Assembly (NCBI RefSeq): GCF_024346055.1
Contig: NZ_JAGQCH010000003.1
Coordinates: 142,277-206,276, forward strand
Direction: 5' to 3'
DNA: 64,000 nt
Origin: Cyanobium sp. Cruz CV13-4-11
GTDB taxonomy: Bacteria > Cyanobacteriota > Cyanobacteriia > PCC-6307 > Cyanobiaceae
The notes below the pieces were generated by a model. It ran no database searches and was not told the origin of the DNA. It was given only the letters and a program-made list of their open reading frames with translations. Shown here piece after piece: positions 1 through 8,535 of the stretch. Made by a program: the position numbers and the translations under genes. Position 1 is the stretch's first letter. Each line of letters begins with the position of its first letter.

Positions 1-682
1 GACCGGTCTGCCGCTCCAGCCAGAGCCGGCCCTCATCAAAGAGGGAACGGCGGCCTCGGAAGCGGTTGATCAGCAGGCCGCCGATCAGGGGGCGTTCCAC
101 CGGGCGCAGCAGGGCCAGGGTGCCGACGATCTGGGCAAAGACGCCACCCCGCTCGATGTCCGCCACCAGCAGGCAGCGGGCGCGCAGATACTGGGCCAGT
201 CGCAGGTTGGTCAGGTCCCTGGCCTGCAGATTCACCTCCACCGGGCTGCCGGCCCCCTCCAGCACCAGTCGCCCACCCGGGTGGGCCGCCTGGAGCTCCT
301 CCAGACCTCTTCGGATGGCCGCCCAGCCGGGCCGGAACCAGTCGCGGTAATAGTGCTCCGCCCGGGCTGTGCCCACCGAGAGGCCCAGATGGATCACCTC
401 GCTGGTGCTGTCGCCCCTCGGCTTGAGCAGCACCGGATTCATCGCCACCCGGGGCTCTAGGCCGGCGGCCCAGGCCTGCAGGGCCTGGGAGTAAGCCATC
501 TCGCCTCCCTGCTGGTCGACCCAGGCATTGAGGCTCATGTTCTGTCCCTTGAAGGGCAGGGACTGCTCTCCACGGCGCCGCAGCACCCGGCAGAGGGCGG
601 CGGTCATCAGCGATTTGCCGGCGCCGCTGCTGGTGCCCAGCACCATCAGCGGCCGGGGGGAGGCGGGGTAGGGGCGGTTCAA
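1..682 (-). CDS. cobQ: Cobyric acid synthase, 3' end beyond window
   Basis: Glutamine-dependent amidation of adenosylcobyrinic acid a,c-diamide to cobyric acid in cobalamin synthesis. About 227 N-terminal codons are present and the C-terminal glutamine-amidotransferase half lies off the window. A dethiobiotin-synthase-like P-loop [12 protein letters not shown] (residues 13-24) is followed by [11 protein letters not shown] and then by [14 protein letters not shown] and LEGAGSP, all typical of CobQ. I chose the TTG at 680-682 because its TG overlaps the TGA of the upstream gene (TTGA junction), which implies translational coupling. The first ATG is at 644-646, directly at the P-loop. Family assignment is secure and the start is uncertain. 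Confidence 0.93.
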   Translation of the reverse strand, partial: MNRPYPASPRPLMVLGTSSGAGKSLMTAALCRVLRRRGEQSLPFKGQNMSLNAWVDQQGGEMAYSQALQAWAAGLEPRVAMNPVLLKPRGDSTSEVIHLGLSVGTARAEHYYRDWFRPGWAAIRRGLEELQAAHPGGRLVLEGAGSPVEVNLQARDLTNLRLAQYLRARCLLVADIERGGVFAQIVGTLALLRPVERPLIGGLLINRFRGRRSLFDEGRLWLERQTG

Positions 683-1053
683 AGGCGGGGGCGGTGGCGG
701 CGCAGCGCCTCCAGAATCCGCTCCCGCCGGCCCGCCCGGGGGATCTCGCCGGGCCAGCGCCGCAGCACCTGCCGGCCCATGGGCGTCAGCCGCACCCGTT
801 CGGTCAGTCCCTGGCCGTCCACTTCCCGGCGCAGCACCCCCAGCCGGATCAGCCAGAGGAAATGGTCCTCGATGCGGTCGCTGCTGAGGGGAAGGAAGGT
901 GAAGGGGGGAAGGACCTCGGCGCTGCCGGCCAGTTCCGTGCTGCTCAGGGGCTCTTCCCCCACCGCCTCGTAGAAGCGGCGGCGGAAGGGGAGGCAGCGG
1001 AGGGAGAGGGCGGCCCGCGCCAGCGAACGGGACTCGGTGTCGGCCTGTGCCAT
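679..1053 (-). CDS. Small winged-helix-like conserved cyanobacterial protein (Npun_F0494-like)
   Basis: This is a 124-residue protein upstream of and overlapping cobQ by 4 nt. The C-terminal half (from about residue 60) reads like a winged helix: a helix containing [15 protein letters not shown], then DGQG, then a wing with [10 protein letters not shown]. This resembles the cyanobacterial Npun_F0494 family as I remember it, so the name is inference from motif memory. Its ATG at 1051-1053 overlaps the upstream end of maf, which runs divergently, so the two would share a promoter region of almost no length. Role unknown; it could be a small DNA-binding regulator. Confidence 0.7.
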   Translation of the reverse strand: MAQADTESRSLARAALSLRCLPFRRRFYEAVGEEPLSSTELAGSAEVLPPFTFLPLSSDRIEDHFLWLIRLGVLRREVDGQGLTERVRLTPMGRQVLRRWPGEIPRAGRRERILEALRRHRPRL

Positions 1054-1691
1054 CCGCCCATTCTCCCCAATCGACGGGCAGGCTGGAGAACCCGTTGGAG
1101 ACCCCCTTGCTGCTGCTGGCTTCCGCTTCCCCGGCCCGCCGCCGCCTGCTGGAGCAGGCCGGCATCCCCCACCGCATCCAGGTGAGCGGCGTGGATGAGG
1201 AGGGGATCCGGGAGGCGGATCCCCGGCGGCTGGTCCAGAGGCTGGCGCTCGCCAAGGCCCTGGCCGTGGCCGCCACGCTCGCGTCGCCGGCGCACTGGCC
1301 GTCCTTGGGGGTGTTGGGGTGCGACACCCTGCTGGTGGTGCAGGAGGAGGCGTGGGGCAAGCCCCGGGACGCCGCCGAGGCGGTGGCCCGCTGGCGGCGC
1401 ATGGCCGGCGGCTGGGGGGATATGCACACCGGCCATGGCCTGCTGAAGCCCCCCGCCCCCGGGGAGACGGGCGAGCCCCTGCAGGCGGTGGTGACCACAC
1501 GGGTGCATTTCGCTGCCCTCGGCGAGACCGACATCCAGGCCTATGTGGCCAGCGGTGAACCGCTGGACTGTGCCGGCGGCTTCGCCCTTGAGGGCCGCGG
1601 CGGCCTGGTGGTGGAGAGGCTGGAGGGCTGCTTCAGCAACGTAATCGGCCTCAGCCTGCCCCTGCTGCGGCTGTGGTTGCCAGGTCTCTGA
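1047..1691 (+). CDS. maf: Maf-like nucleoside triphosphate pyrophosphatase
   Basis: Maf/HAM1-superfamily house-cleaning enzyme that hydrolyses non-canonical NTPs to NMP and pyrophosphate in the cytoplasm. The N-terminal substrate loop [14 protein letters not shown], the catalytic region GCDTLLVV and the C-terminal stretch with [13 protein letters not shown] and SNVIGLSL are all visible. The 214-residue reading starts at ATG 1047. The family usually begins immediately before LLLASASP, so the in-frame TTG at 1095 (about 198 residues) is a good alternative and would remove the overlap with the divergent gene. Confidence 0.9.
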   Translation: MPSAHSPQSTGRLENPLETPLLLLASASPARRRLLEQAGIPHRIQVSGVDEEGIREADPRRLVQRLALAKALAVAATLASPAHWPSLGVLGCDTLLVVQEEAWGKPRDAAEAVARWRRMAGGWGDMHTGHGLLKPPAPGETGEPLQAVVTTRVHFAALGETDIQAYVASGEPLDCAGGFALEGRGGLVVERLEGCFSNVIGLSLPLLRLWLPGL

Positions 1692-1797
1692 TCAGGTCAG
1701 CTCGGCCTGCGGCCTGGCCAGGCGTTCCCTGATCGCGCGATGGGGACCAGATCAGCGGCTCCCCACACCATGGGGTTGGAAGGATGCCGATCGGTGG

Positions 1798-2649
1798 CTA
1801 TGGCTTGCCGGAAAACTGATCCGCAGAGGAACGGAGAGAGGAGATTTCTGCTGGAGTCAGAAAGTTAAGATGGTCGCCGGGCAACGGTGAGCGGATATGC
1901 ACCTTTCTCATTTCCTGTTCGACATAGTCCAACGGGTTGGACCAGAAACGCTGTTTCCTGCCAAAAATCCAGAAACCCTCCTTTCTCCTGAACTTTCCAT
2001 AGTCGGGCCTGAGGCTTGCAAGCAGAGCCCTCGCCTCTGCCAGAGGGCGCAGAAAATCTGACATCTGGCGCGACCATGTCGGGTAGTTAAGCACCATGTC
2101 TTCATACCTGAGGATCAGACATCGGCCCCCCAGAAGGTCTTTAAGCCGAGTCAGATGATGATACTTTTGAAGGATTGAGGCTTCACCAAACCCGCTTTCA
2201 CCCCGGAACTCCATTACTGCGTAGTCATAGATGCTGATTTTGCCGGCCTGTATGTCCTCCCTTATCTTGGCGTCAATGGATGGATAGATGGCATGAATCC
2301 AGCCATGGGAGAAGTACTGCGAGACGACCAGATCTAGTGGATCACGCACTTGGCATACGGCGTAGTACTCGACAGAGTCGAAGAGTGAAACTGGCGTTTC
2401 GTTCGCCAGGTTCGCTGTATCCAGTGAACGCTCGTCTGTCAGCTCAAAGTCCCTGACTGGCCCTCGGAGCACAAGGCCTGAAGCATACTGGGAAACAGCT
2501 TCCGCAAGCTTCTGATGGTTGGCCGGCTGATTGTTTGGTGAATAGAAAGGGGCGCCGGTTGCGGCGGAGAGTTTTTTCAGGATCTCATATCCAAACATGG
2601 ATCCTGTCTTGTGAGGATAATGAAAAGCAAGAACGGCTTGGCGATCCAT
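1798..2649 (-). CDS. Sulfotransferase-family protein A
   Basis: Predicted PAPS-dependent sulfotransferase of 283 residues. The 5'-phosphosulfate-binding loop is near the N-terminus (FHYPHKTGS, residues 9-17). The 3'-phosphate-binding segment is CQVRDPLDLVVSQY at about residues 99-112. ILRYEDM occupies the position of the conserved RYEDL motif found later in bacterial sulfotransferases. The acceptor is unknown; surface polysaccharide or lipid are possibilities. Base composition is clearly less GC-rich than maf or psbC on either side, consistent with transfer. It is not closely similar to the second sulfotransferase at 2909-3775. Upstream on the same strand lies a 17-base homopolymer that could affect its expression. 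Confidence 0.78.
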   Translation of the reverse strand: MDRQAVLAFHYPHKTGSMFGYEILKKLSAATGAPFYSPNNQPANHQKLAEAVSQYASGLVLRGPVRDFELTDERSLDTANLANETPVSLFDSVEYYAVCQVRDPLDLVVSQYFSHGWIHAIYPSIDAKIREDIQAGKISIYDYAVMEFRGESGFGEASILQKYHHLTRLKDLLGGRCLILRYEDMVLNYPTWSRQMSDFLRPLAEARALLASLRPDYGKFRRKEGFWIFGRKQRFWSNPLDYVEQEMRKVHIRSPLPGDHLNFLTPAEISSLRSSADQFSGKP

Positions 2650-2725
2650 GAATAACGATTACAGATTTGCAGCATAACATCCGATGGAATGCTTTCGGTT
2701 CAACCCGCAAGTGTCACGGGCTGTG

Positions 2726-2742
2726 CCCCCCCCCCCCCCCCC
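2726..2742. repeat. Mononucleotide tract of 17 C
   Basis: There are 17 consecutive C residues on the + strand (G on the coding strand of its neighbours), 77 bases upstream of the start of sulfotransferase A and downstream of sulfotransferase B. Tracts of this length are prone to slipped-strand length change. Here it lies outside coding sequence, so any effect would be on promoter spacing or transcript structure. Exact length may also be imprecise because such tracts are hard to sequence. Confidence 0.9.
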
Positions 2743-2908
2743 GCTCTGATGGTCCCTCTCCCATCAGAGGTGTTGCGTAGATGGCGCTCTTGATCTGCGC
2801 CCTGCCGGGCGGGAGTTCTGCGGTCTGAACGATGCTATCGACCTGGAATCGGCCGATGAGAGAGACCCCATGGCACTGCTCTACCGTTGCGAAATTCGGA
2901 TGACCAAT
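2743..2908. other. Intergenic segment with a possible gene remnant
   Basis: Between the two sulfotransferase genes one + strand frame stays open from about 2770 into the antisense of the second gene. It encodes a protein-like stretch (PAGREFCGLNDAIDLESADE, then RDPMALLYRC) with no convincing start or ribosome site. It could be the stub of a gene lost when the island formed. I do not recognise the family. Confidence 0.25.
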
Positions 2909-3775
2909 CTAGATGTTGACCTCTTGGCTGAGTTCTTCATATCCCATCGCCTGAAGTGCCACTTGATTGTAGTCAACAAAGTGACGCAACGCCTTCTTTG
3001 AGAAATACCTGGAAAAGTAGCTCTTGTTGGCCTGGTTGAAAAATGGATTACCTTTCTTTCTCTGATGATGCACGTTCTCCATCTGGATCTCAAAGGCTCT
3101 GGTAAGCAGCTCTTCGTCGGCCCCTAGGAAATTCGAAATCAACTGGATGGTTCCCACTGATGGGGTTGGCACCAGGTCTTCGTATCTGAGGTCAAGTACG
3201 GGAACTTTGGCCGCTCCCCAGGACTCGTAATTTGTTCTCCATCCTCCGCAAACGGAGTAGTAAAAGGGGAGCGTGAGGCCGAGTCTGCTGAAGCTCTCCA
3301 AGGCCAGATCAAGCAAGTTCTCCTTAGCTAGGCTATCGATCTTGAAACGATTGAAGAATTGATTGGGGGAGGTCCATCTCCGGATAAGCTTATGATTCGG
3401 GAAAAGGGCTTCAACCGTGGGCCTGATCATCGCCAAGCTTCTTGAGCTGTTCGCTTCCAGGCGCAGAAAATTCAAAGCGCTCAGCAAGCAGTCAAACGGA
3501 TTGCGGGTAATTCTGATGACTTTGCTGACATTACCTTGGGGCGTAGTCAGGTCTTTGGATCCCTTGAAGATCTTGTGGGTCTTTATGACTGTTGTATCTG
3601 CCCCTCTGATGGCTTTGAATGGGAGGGAATTGTCTTCCAAGTGAGCACGCCGCACCTTGCTCAGGCTGTCCCATCCTTCATATGACGAGTCAGCAAGTTG
3701 ACCCGCAAGAATCAAGGGAAAGGCAAGAGCAGAGTTGCCGCACTTTGGATAGGTTGCCAGGTAAATTACGATCAT
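2909..3775 (-). CDS. Sulfotransferase-family protein B
   Basis: Predicted PAPS-dependent sulfotransferase of 288 residues. The 5'-phosphosulfate loop is TYPKCGNSAL (residues 8-17), close to the classic YPKSGT form. The 3'-phosphate motif is VIRITRNPFDCLLSAL (about residues 86-101). LRYEDLVP follows in the C-terminal half, matching the RYEDL motif. The ATG at 3773-3775 has no stronger upstream alternative. Lower GC and mixed codon use set it apart from the photosystem genes to the right. It probably modifies a carbohydrate or other hydroxyl acceptor, but the substrate cannot be read from sequence. Confidence 0.82.
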   Translation of the reverse strand: MIVIYLATYPKCGNSALAFPLILAGQLADSSYEGWDSLSKVRRAHLEDNSLPFKAIRGADTTVIKTHKIFKGSKDLTTPQGNVSKVIRITRNPFDCLLSALNFLRLEANSSRSLAMIRPTVEALFPNHKLIRRWTSPNQFFNRFKIDSLAKENLLDLALESFSRLGLTLPFYYSVCGGWRTNYESWGAAKVPVLDLRYEDLVPTPSVGTIQLISNFLGADEELLTRAFEIQMENVHHQRKKGNPFFNQANKSYFSRYFSKKALRHFVDYNQVALQAMGYEELSQEVNI

Positions 3776-3929
3776 TAAAGGACCTCGCCTAAGAGCATCT
3801 GTTTCTAATCAATGAGACCGGGCCTACATGCGAACCGGTGGAATCCTGCCTGAAGCTTGACGGTGATGTTCACTTGTTGTCCAAGCAGCAAGATGGCCCC
3901 GAGAACACCACTGAACCTATAGACATAGA

Positions 3930-3957
3930 AAAAGCTCTCTCTACTGAGAAAGCTTTT
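3930..3957 (-). terminator. Rho-independent-type terminator of the psbDC unit
   Basis: The arms AAAAGCTCTCTC and GAGAAAGCTTTT flank the loop TACT with one mismatch. On the minus strand the stem is followed by a short U-rich run. It sits 33 bases past the psbC stop, as expected for the end of psbD-psbC transcription. The T run on the + strand means it could also act in the other direction. Confidence 0.7.
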
Positions 3958-3989
3958 GGGAGCAACTGAATCGAAGGGAGAACGTCGGA

Positions 3990-5378
3990 TTAGTCCAGGT
4001 CTGGCATGGCCAGGGTGGGCTCGGCCCGACGGTCAATGCCCTTCTCGAAACCGGCGGCGGCGGCACGGGCGCGGCCCGCATGCCACAGGTGACCAACCAG
4101 GAAGAAGAAGGCCAGCACGAACTGGGTGGAGGCCAACCACTGGCGGACGTTGACGAAGTTCACCGAGTTGGGCTCGGTGATGATGCCGCCGACGGAGTTG
4201 AGGGAGGCATTGGGCGCGTGGGTCATGTACTCAGCAGCCCGACGAACCTGCCAGGGCTGGATGTCGTTCTGGAGCTTGTCGAGGCTGAGACCGTTGGGGC
4301 CACGAAGGGGCTCCAGCCAGGGACCGCGGAAGTCCCAGAAGCGCATGGTTTCACCACCGAAGATGATCTCGCCGGTGGGGGAGCGCATCAGGTATTTGCC
4401 CAGGCCGGTGGGGCCCATGGCAGAACCGATGTTGGCGCCCATGCGCTGGTCGCGCACCAGGAAGGTGAAGCTCTGGGCCTGGGAGGATTCGGCGTTGGTG
4501 GGGCCGTAGAACTCCGAGGGGTAGGCGGTGTTGTTGAACCAGATGTAGGCCGAAGCGATGAAGCTCATGAAGCTCAGCGCGCCGAGACTGTAGCTCAGGT
4601 AGGCCTCACCGTTCCAGATAAAGGCGCGGCGCACCCAGCCGAAAGGCTTGGTGATGACGTGCCAGATGCCACCGAAGATGCAGATCAGTCCGATCCAGAT
4701 GTGGCCACCGATGATGTCCTCCATCGAATCGACGCCGATGATCCAGCCCTCGCCCCCGAAGGGAGCGCGGGTGAGATAACCGAAGATCACACCGGGGCTG
4801 AGGGTGGGGTTGCTGATCAGGCGGACATCACCGCCACCGGGGGCCCAGGTGTCATAGACGCCACCGAAGAACATGGCCTTGAACACCAGCAACAGAGCAC
4901 CCACACCAAGAAGGATGAGGTGGTAGCCAATGATGTTGGTCATCTGGTTCTTGTCGCGCCAGTCCTGGGAGAAGAACGCGGAGTAGTTCTCCAGGATCTC
5001 GGGGCCGCGCAGGGCGTGGTACAGGCCACCGAGACCGAGCACGGCGGAACTGATCAGGTGCAGAACACCGACCACGAAGAACGGATAGAGATCGGTGACC
5101 TCACCGCCGGGGCCCACGCCGTAGCCGAGGGTGGCGACGTGGGGGAACAGGATCAGGCCCTGTTCGTACATGGGCTTGTCGAAGGTGAAGTGGCTCACCT
5201 CGAACAGCATCATGGCGCCGGCCCAGAAGACCATCAGGCCCGCGTGGGCCACGTGGGCCCCCAGCAGACGGCCGGAGAGGTTGATCAGCCGGGCATTACC
5301 CGCCCACCAGGCATAGCCAGTGGAGTCGAGGTCCTTGCCCCCGACCGAGATGAGACCGGAATTAAAGGGCGTTTCCAC
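3990..5378 (-). CDS. psbC: Photosystem II CP43 chlorophyll-binding antenna protein
   Basis: CP43 is the inner antenna of photosystem II in the thylakoid membrane and provides ligands to the Mn cluster. I chose the GTG at 5376-5378 (462 residues, reading M-E-T-P-F-N-S-G), the established psbC start in the plant and cyanobacterial family. An in-frame extension upstream would run deep into psbD and add a non-family N-terminus. GAGG precedes the GTG at good spacing. Six hydrophobic helices and the large lumenal loop are present, with [20 protein letters not shown] carrying the conserved loop Glu and Arg. The first 17 nt overlap the end of psbD, so the genes are translationally coupled. Confidence 0.98.
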   Translation of the reverse strand: METPFNSGLISVGGKDLDSTGYAWWAGNARLINLSGRLLGAHVAHAGLMVFWAGAMMLFEVSHFTFDKPMYEQGLILFPHVATLGYGVGPGGEVTDLYPFFVVGVLHLISSAVLGLGGLYHALRGPEILENYSAFFSQDWRDKNQMTNIIGYHLILLGVGALLLVFKAMFFGGVYDTWAPGGGDVRLISNPTLSPGVIFGYLTRAPFGGEGWIIGVDSMEDIIGGHIWIGLICIFGGIWHVITKPFGWVRRAFIWNGEAYLSYSLGALSFMSFIASAYIWFNNTAYPSEFYGPTNAESSQAQSFTFLVRDQRMGANIGSAMGPTGLGKYLMRSPTGEIIFGGETMRFWDFRGPWLEPLRGPNGLSLDKLQNDIQPWQVRRAAEYMTHAPNASLNSVGGIITEPNSVNFVNVRQWLASTQFVLAFFFLVGHLWHAGRARAAAAGFEKGIDRRAEPTLAMPDLD

Positions 5379-6420
5379 GGGGCAGAACCTCTTCAGGGAA
5401 GATGAAGTTTTCGTGCGGCTGGTCGGCAGGGGCCATCCAGGCACGCAGACCTTCGTTGAGCAGGATGTTCTTGGTGTAGAACGTTTCGAATTCGGGATCC
5501 TCGGCGGCGCGGATCTCCTGGCTCACGAAGTCGTAGGCCCGCAGGTTGAGGGCCAGGCCGATGATGCCGATACTGCTGGTCCACAGACCCATCACCGGCA
5601 CGAACAGCATAAAGAAGTGCAGCCAGCGCTTGTTGGAGAAAGCGATCCCGAAGATCTGGCTCCAGAAGCGGTTGGCGGTGACCATCGAGTAGGTCTCTTC
5701 TTCCTGGGTGGGCTCGAACGCCTTGAAGGTGTTGGCCTGGTCGCTGTCTTCAAACAGGGTGTTCTCCACCGTGGCGCCGTGGATGGCGCACAGCAGGGCA
5801 CCGCCGAGGATGCCGGCCACGCCCATCATGTGGAACGGGTTGAGCGTCCAGTTGTGGAAGCCCTGCAGGAACAGCAGGAAGCGGAAGATCGCCGCCACAC
5901 CGAAGGATGGCGCGAAGAACCAGCTGCTCTGACCCAGCGGATACATCAGGAAGACACTGACGAACACCGCGATTGGACCGGAGAAGGCGATGGCGTTGTA
6001 CGGGCGGATGCCCACCAGACGGGCGATCTCGAACTGACGCAGCATGAAGCCGATCAGGGCGAAGGCGCCGTGCAGCGCCACGAAGGGCCAGAGGCCGCCG
6101 AGCTGGATCCAGCGGACGAAGTCACCCTGGGCTTCCGGGCCCCAGAGCAGCAGCAGGCTGTGCCCCATGGCATCAGCGGGCGTGCTGACGGCAGCGGTGA
6201 GGAAATTGCATCCCTCCAGGTAGCTGCTGGCAATGCCGTGGGTGTACCAGGAGGTGGCGAAGGTGGTGCCGGTGAGCCAGCCGCCCAGGGCCAGATAGGC
6301 CGTGGGGAACAGCAGCAGACCGGACCACCCCACGAAAACGAAGCGGTCGCGCTTGAGCCAGTCGTCGAGGACGTCGAACCATCCACGCGTGGCCGGAGCA
6401 CGCCCTAGGGCGATCGTCAT
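5362..6420 (-). CDS. psbD: Photosystem II reaction centre D2 protein
   Basis: D2 pairs with D1 to hold the photosystem II electron-transfer cofactors. The protein is 352 residues from ATG 6418-6420, the family length. Key residues are at canonical positions: His117 (accessory chlorophyll), Tyr160 (redox-active YD), His197 (P680 ligand), and His214 and His268 (non-heme iron). The C-terminus ends [10 protein letters not shown]. First gene of the psbD-psbC unit. The 153-bp gap to the divergent ycf4 carries a perfect inverted repeat that may be regulatory. Confidence 0.99.
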   Translation of the reverse strand: MTIALGRAPATRGWFDVLDDWLKRDRFVFVGWSGLLLFPTAYLALGGWLTGTTFATSWYTHGIASSYLEGCNFLTAAVSTPADAMGHSLLLLWGPEAQGDFVRWIQLGGLWPFVALHGAFALIGFMLRQFEIARLVGIRPYNAIAFSGPIAVFVSVFLMYPLGQSSWFFAPSFGVAAIFRFLLFLQGFHNWTLNPFHMMGVAGILGGALLCAIHGATVENTLFEDSDQANTFKAFEPTQEEETYSMVTANRFWSQIFGIAFSNKRWLHFFMLFVPVMGLWTSSIGIIGLALNLRAYDFVSQEIRAAEDPEFETFYTKNILLNEGLRAWMAPADQPHENFIFPEEVLPRGNAL

Positions 6421-6456
6421 GGGGGAAAGCGGTGCGGAAGACCCGCAGGGCTGTGG

Positions 6457-6475
6457 GTTACCGGGGGATGGTAAC
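6457..6475. promoter_or_regulatory. Inverted repeat GTTACC-N7-GGTAAC upstream of psbD
   Basis: A perfect 6-base inverted repeat with a G-rich 7-base spacer lies 37 to 55 bases upstream of the psbD start, within the psbD/ycf4 divergent region. It could be a protein-binding operator or a 5'-UTR hairpin. It is not a clean match to the tandem HLR1 (RpaB) arrangement. Confidence 0.35.
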
Positions 6476-6573
6476 AACGTTGATCCGCCACCCGTGCCAG
6501 ACGACATGGGCTGAAACTGACGACTCCGGCACGCTTCACGGCAGGATGGCGGGCCAATGCCGTTTCGTCCCGC

Positions 6574-7140
6574 ATGGCTTCGCCCGGCGTCGCTTCCCCT
6601 TCGGCCGACGAGCAGGTGCTGGAGCAGCCGGTGCTCGGCTCCCGCCGTCTCTCCAATCTGCTGGTGGCGGCCGCCGTCAGCATCGGTGGCCTGGGTTTCG
6701 TGCTCACGAGTGCCTCCAGCCGCTTTGGCCGCGATCTGCTGCCCATCGGTCACCCCGCCGCCCTGGTCTGGGTGCCCCAGGGGCTGGTGATGGGGCTCTA
6801 TGGGGTGGCGGCGCTGTTGCTGGCCACCTACCTGTGGCTCGTGATCAGCATCGATTTGGGCTCGGGTCTCAACCGCTTCGATCGGGGGTCTGGCGAGGCC
6901 CGCATCAGCCGCCGCGGCTTCCGAAGGTTGATCGAAGTGGTAATCCCCCTGCGGGAGATCCAGGCGGTGAAGGTGGAGGTGCGCGATGGCCTCAGTCCCC
7001 AGCGACGCCTGGCCCTGCGCGTGCAGGGTCGCCGGGACATGCCCCTGACCCGGGTGGGCGAACCGATGCCCCTGGCGGATCTGGAGCTGGCGGGTGCCCG
7101 CCTGGCCCGCTTCCTTGGTGTTCCCCTGGAGGGTCTTTGA
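6574..7140 (+). CDS. ycf4: Photosystem I assembly protein Ycf4
   Basis: Ycf4 is a thylakoid assembly factor that acts early in photosystem I biogenesis. The 188-residue product has the family layout: a short polar N-terminus, a hydrophobic pair (about residues 28-50 and 65-92, including [16 protein letters not shown]), then a soluble domain with [10 protein letters not shown] and [12 protein letters not shown]. The gene is divergent from psbD. Its stop is one base from the start of the cyclophilin gene, so they are probably co-transcribed. Confidence 0.95.
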   Translation: MASPGVASPSADEQVLEQPVLGSRRLSNLLVAAAVSIGGLGFVLTSASSRFGRDLLPIGHPAALVWVPQGLVMGLYGVAALLLATYLWLVISIDLGSGLNRFDRGSGEARISRRGFRRLIEVVIPLREIQAVKVEVRDGLSPQRRLALRVQGRRDMPLTRVGEPMPLADLELAGARLARFLGVPLEGL

Positions 7141-7141
7141 G

Positions 7142-7885
7142 ATGGCTCAGCGAGGCATGAACCAGCACCGGTCCCCGGCCTCCCTTGGGTGGCGGTTGCT
7201 GCTCCTGGTGGTTCTGGGGCTGACGCCCCTCGGCCTGGCGGCCTGCGCTGCCGACAAGGGCAACCAACCGCTGGGCTGTGAGGCGGCCACCACCCCCTGC
7301 CTGCAGGGAACGGCGGTGGTGGCCATGGAGACCAGCAAGGGACCGGTGGAAGTCACCCTGGACGGCGCGGCGGCACCGCTCACGGCTGGCAACTTCGTTG
7401 ATCTGGTGCGGCGCGGGGTCTACAACGGCACGGTGTTTCACCGGGTGGTCAAGGAACCGGTGCCCTTCGTGGTGCAGGGCGGCGACCCCAGCAGCGCCGA
7501 TCCCAAGGTGGCCCCCAGCGACTACGGCTCGGGCGGTTTCGTCGACCCCGCCAGTGGCGAGTCCCGGCGCATACCCCTGGAGCTCAAGCTCGGTGGCACC
7601 CAGGAACCCCGCTACGGCGAGGAGATCACCACCCCCACCGCCACGCGCCAGCTGGCCCTCACCCATGAGCGCGGCGCCATCGCCATGGCCCGCTCCAACG
7701 ATCCCAATTCCGCCAGCGCCCAGTTCTACGTGGCCCTGCAGGCCCTGCCCGAGCTGGATGGCCGCTACGCGGTGTTCGGCCGTGTGAGCAAGGGGATGGA
7801 TGTGATCGACCGGATCCAGCAGGGCGACAAGCTGATCCGGGCCCGGGTGATTGAGGGGGGCACGCTGGTCAAGAAGAAGCCCTGA
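7142..7885 (+). CDS. Cyclophilin-type peptidyl-prolyl isomerase, predicted lipoprotein
   Basis: Cyclophilin domain protein of 247 residues. A hydrophobic signal (about residues 17-34) ends in a lipobox LAAC with Cys35 as the lipidation site, so the enzyme is probably anchored on the periplasmic or lumenal side of a membrane. [13 protein letters not shown] and [18 protein letters not shown] are the cyclophilin active-site signatures. The ATG at 7142 lies one base after the ycf4 stop. A second in-frame ATG at 7157 would give a shorter signal peptide. Confidence 0.9.
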   Translation: MAQRGMNQHRSPASLGWRLLLLVVLGLTPLGLAACAADKGNQPLGCEAATTPCLQGTAVVAMETSKGPVEVTLDGAAAPLTAGNFVDLVRRGVYNGTVFHRVVKEPVPFVVQGGDPSSADPKVAPSDYGSGGFVDPASGESRRIPLELKLGGTQEPRYGEEITTPTATRQLALTHERGAIAMARSNDPNSASAQFYVALQALPELDGRYAVFGRVSKGMDVIDRIQQGDKLIRARVIEGGTLVKKKP

Positions 7886-7889
7886 GGCC

Positions 7890-7935
7890 CTCTCAGGCGG
7901 GGACGTGCTTGCTCTCTCAGGCGGGGACGCGCTTG
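7890..7935. repeat. Tandem duplication covering the ilvH stop codon
   Basis: Two 22-base copies (7890-7911 and 7914-7935) are separated by 2 bases and differ at one position. Copy B holds the last codons and the stop of ilvH. Copy A repeats them downstream, encoding the same VPA-stop tail. The duplication gives a second in-register end, so loss of the first stop would extend the protein by only a few residues. Confidence 0.85.
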
Positions 7936-8447
7936 TCGGAGACGGTGGCCTTGAGCAGCTCGGTGTTCACCCCCGAGGCTCGCTCCAGGGCCACCTTGCC
8001 CGTGCGGGCGATCTCCAGGATCCCGTAGGTCTCCAGCAGCCGCTCCAGGGCCACCAGCTTGCCCGGATCCCCCACCACCTCCAGAGTCAGGGCGTCGTCG
8101 GCCACATCCACCACCTTGGCCCGGAAGACCTGCACCAGATCAAAGATGGCGCCGCGGTTCTCCGCCGGTGCCGCCACCTTCAGGAGCATCAGCTCGCGCT
8201 CCACCGCCGGAATGGTGGAGAGGTCGATCACGCCGAGCACGTTGATCAGCTTGTTGAGCTGCTTGGTCATCTGCTCGAGGGTGCGGTCGTCACCCTCCAC
8301 CACCATGGTCAGACGGGACATGCCGCGGTGTTCCGCCGGCCCCACCGCCAGGCTCTCGATGTTGAAGCCCCGCCGGGCGAACAGACCGGAGATGCGGCTC
8401 AGGGCGCCCGATTCGTCTTCCACCAGCACCGAAAGGGTGTGCTTCAT
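7917..8447 (-). CDS. ilvH: Acetolactate synthase small (regulatory) subunit
   Basis: Regulatory subunit of acetohydroxyacid synthase, first common step of branched-chain amino-acid synthesis. It binds valine for feedback inhibition. The 176-residue product starts with the ACT domain ([20 protein letters not shown], then [15 protein letters not shown]). The C-terminal ACT-like half contains [15 protein letters not shown]. The large-subunit gene is not adjacent in this window. The gene ends inside a short tandem duplication. Confidence 0.96.
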   Translation of the reverse strand: MKHTLSVLVEDESGALSRISGLFARRGFNIESLAVGPAEHRGMSRLTMVVEGDDRTLEQMTKQLNKLINVLGVIDLSTIPAVERELMLLKVAAPAENRGAIFDLVQVFRAKVVDVADDALTLEVVGDPGKLVALERLLETYGILEIARTGKVALERASGVNTELLKATVSDKRVPA

Positions 8448-8535
8448 GTCGGGCTCGTGATCGGGGTGCGGCGGGGGACCGGAGGCAAAGCCGGCATGGT
8501 CTAACCAAAGGTACGCGCCAGGGGAGGCCTGCCCT

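Noticed and set aside
4080..5405. Long + strand open frame antisense to psbC
   Set aside because: CP43 on the minus strand is complete and conserved. The + strand frame has no motif or start signal.
6421..6573. HLR1 (RpaB) tandem motif at psbD
   Set aside because: Only a GTTACC inverted repeat is present; the tandem half-site pattern is not met.
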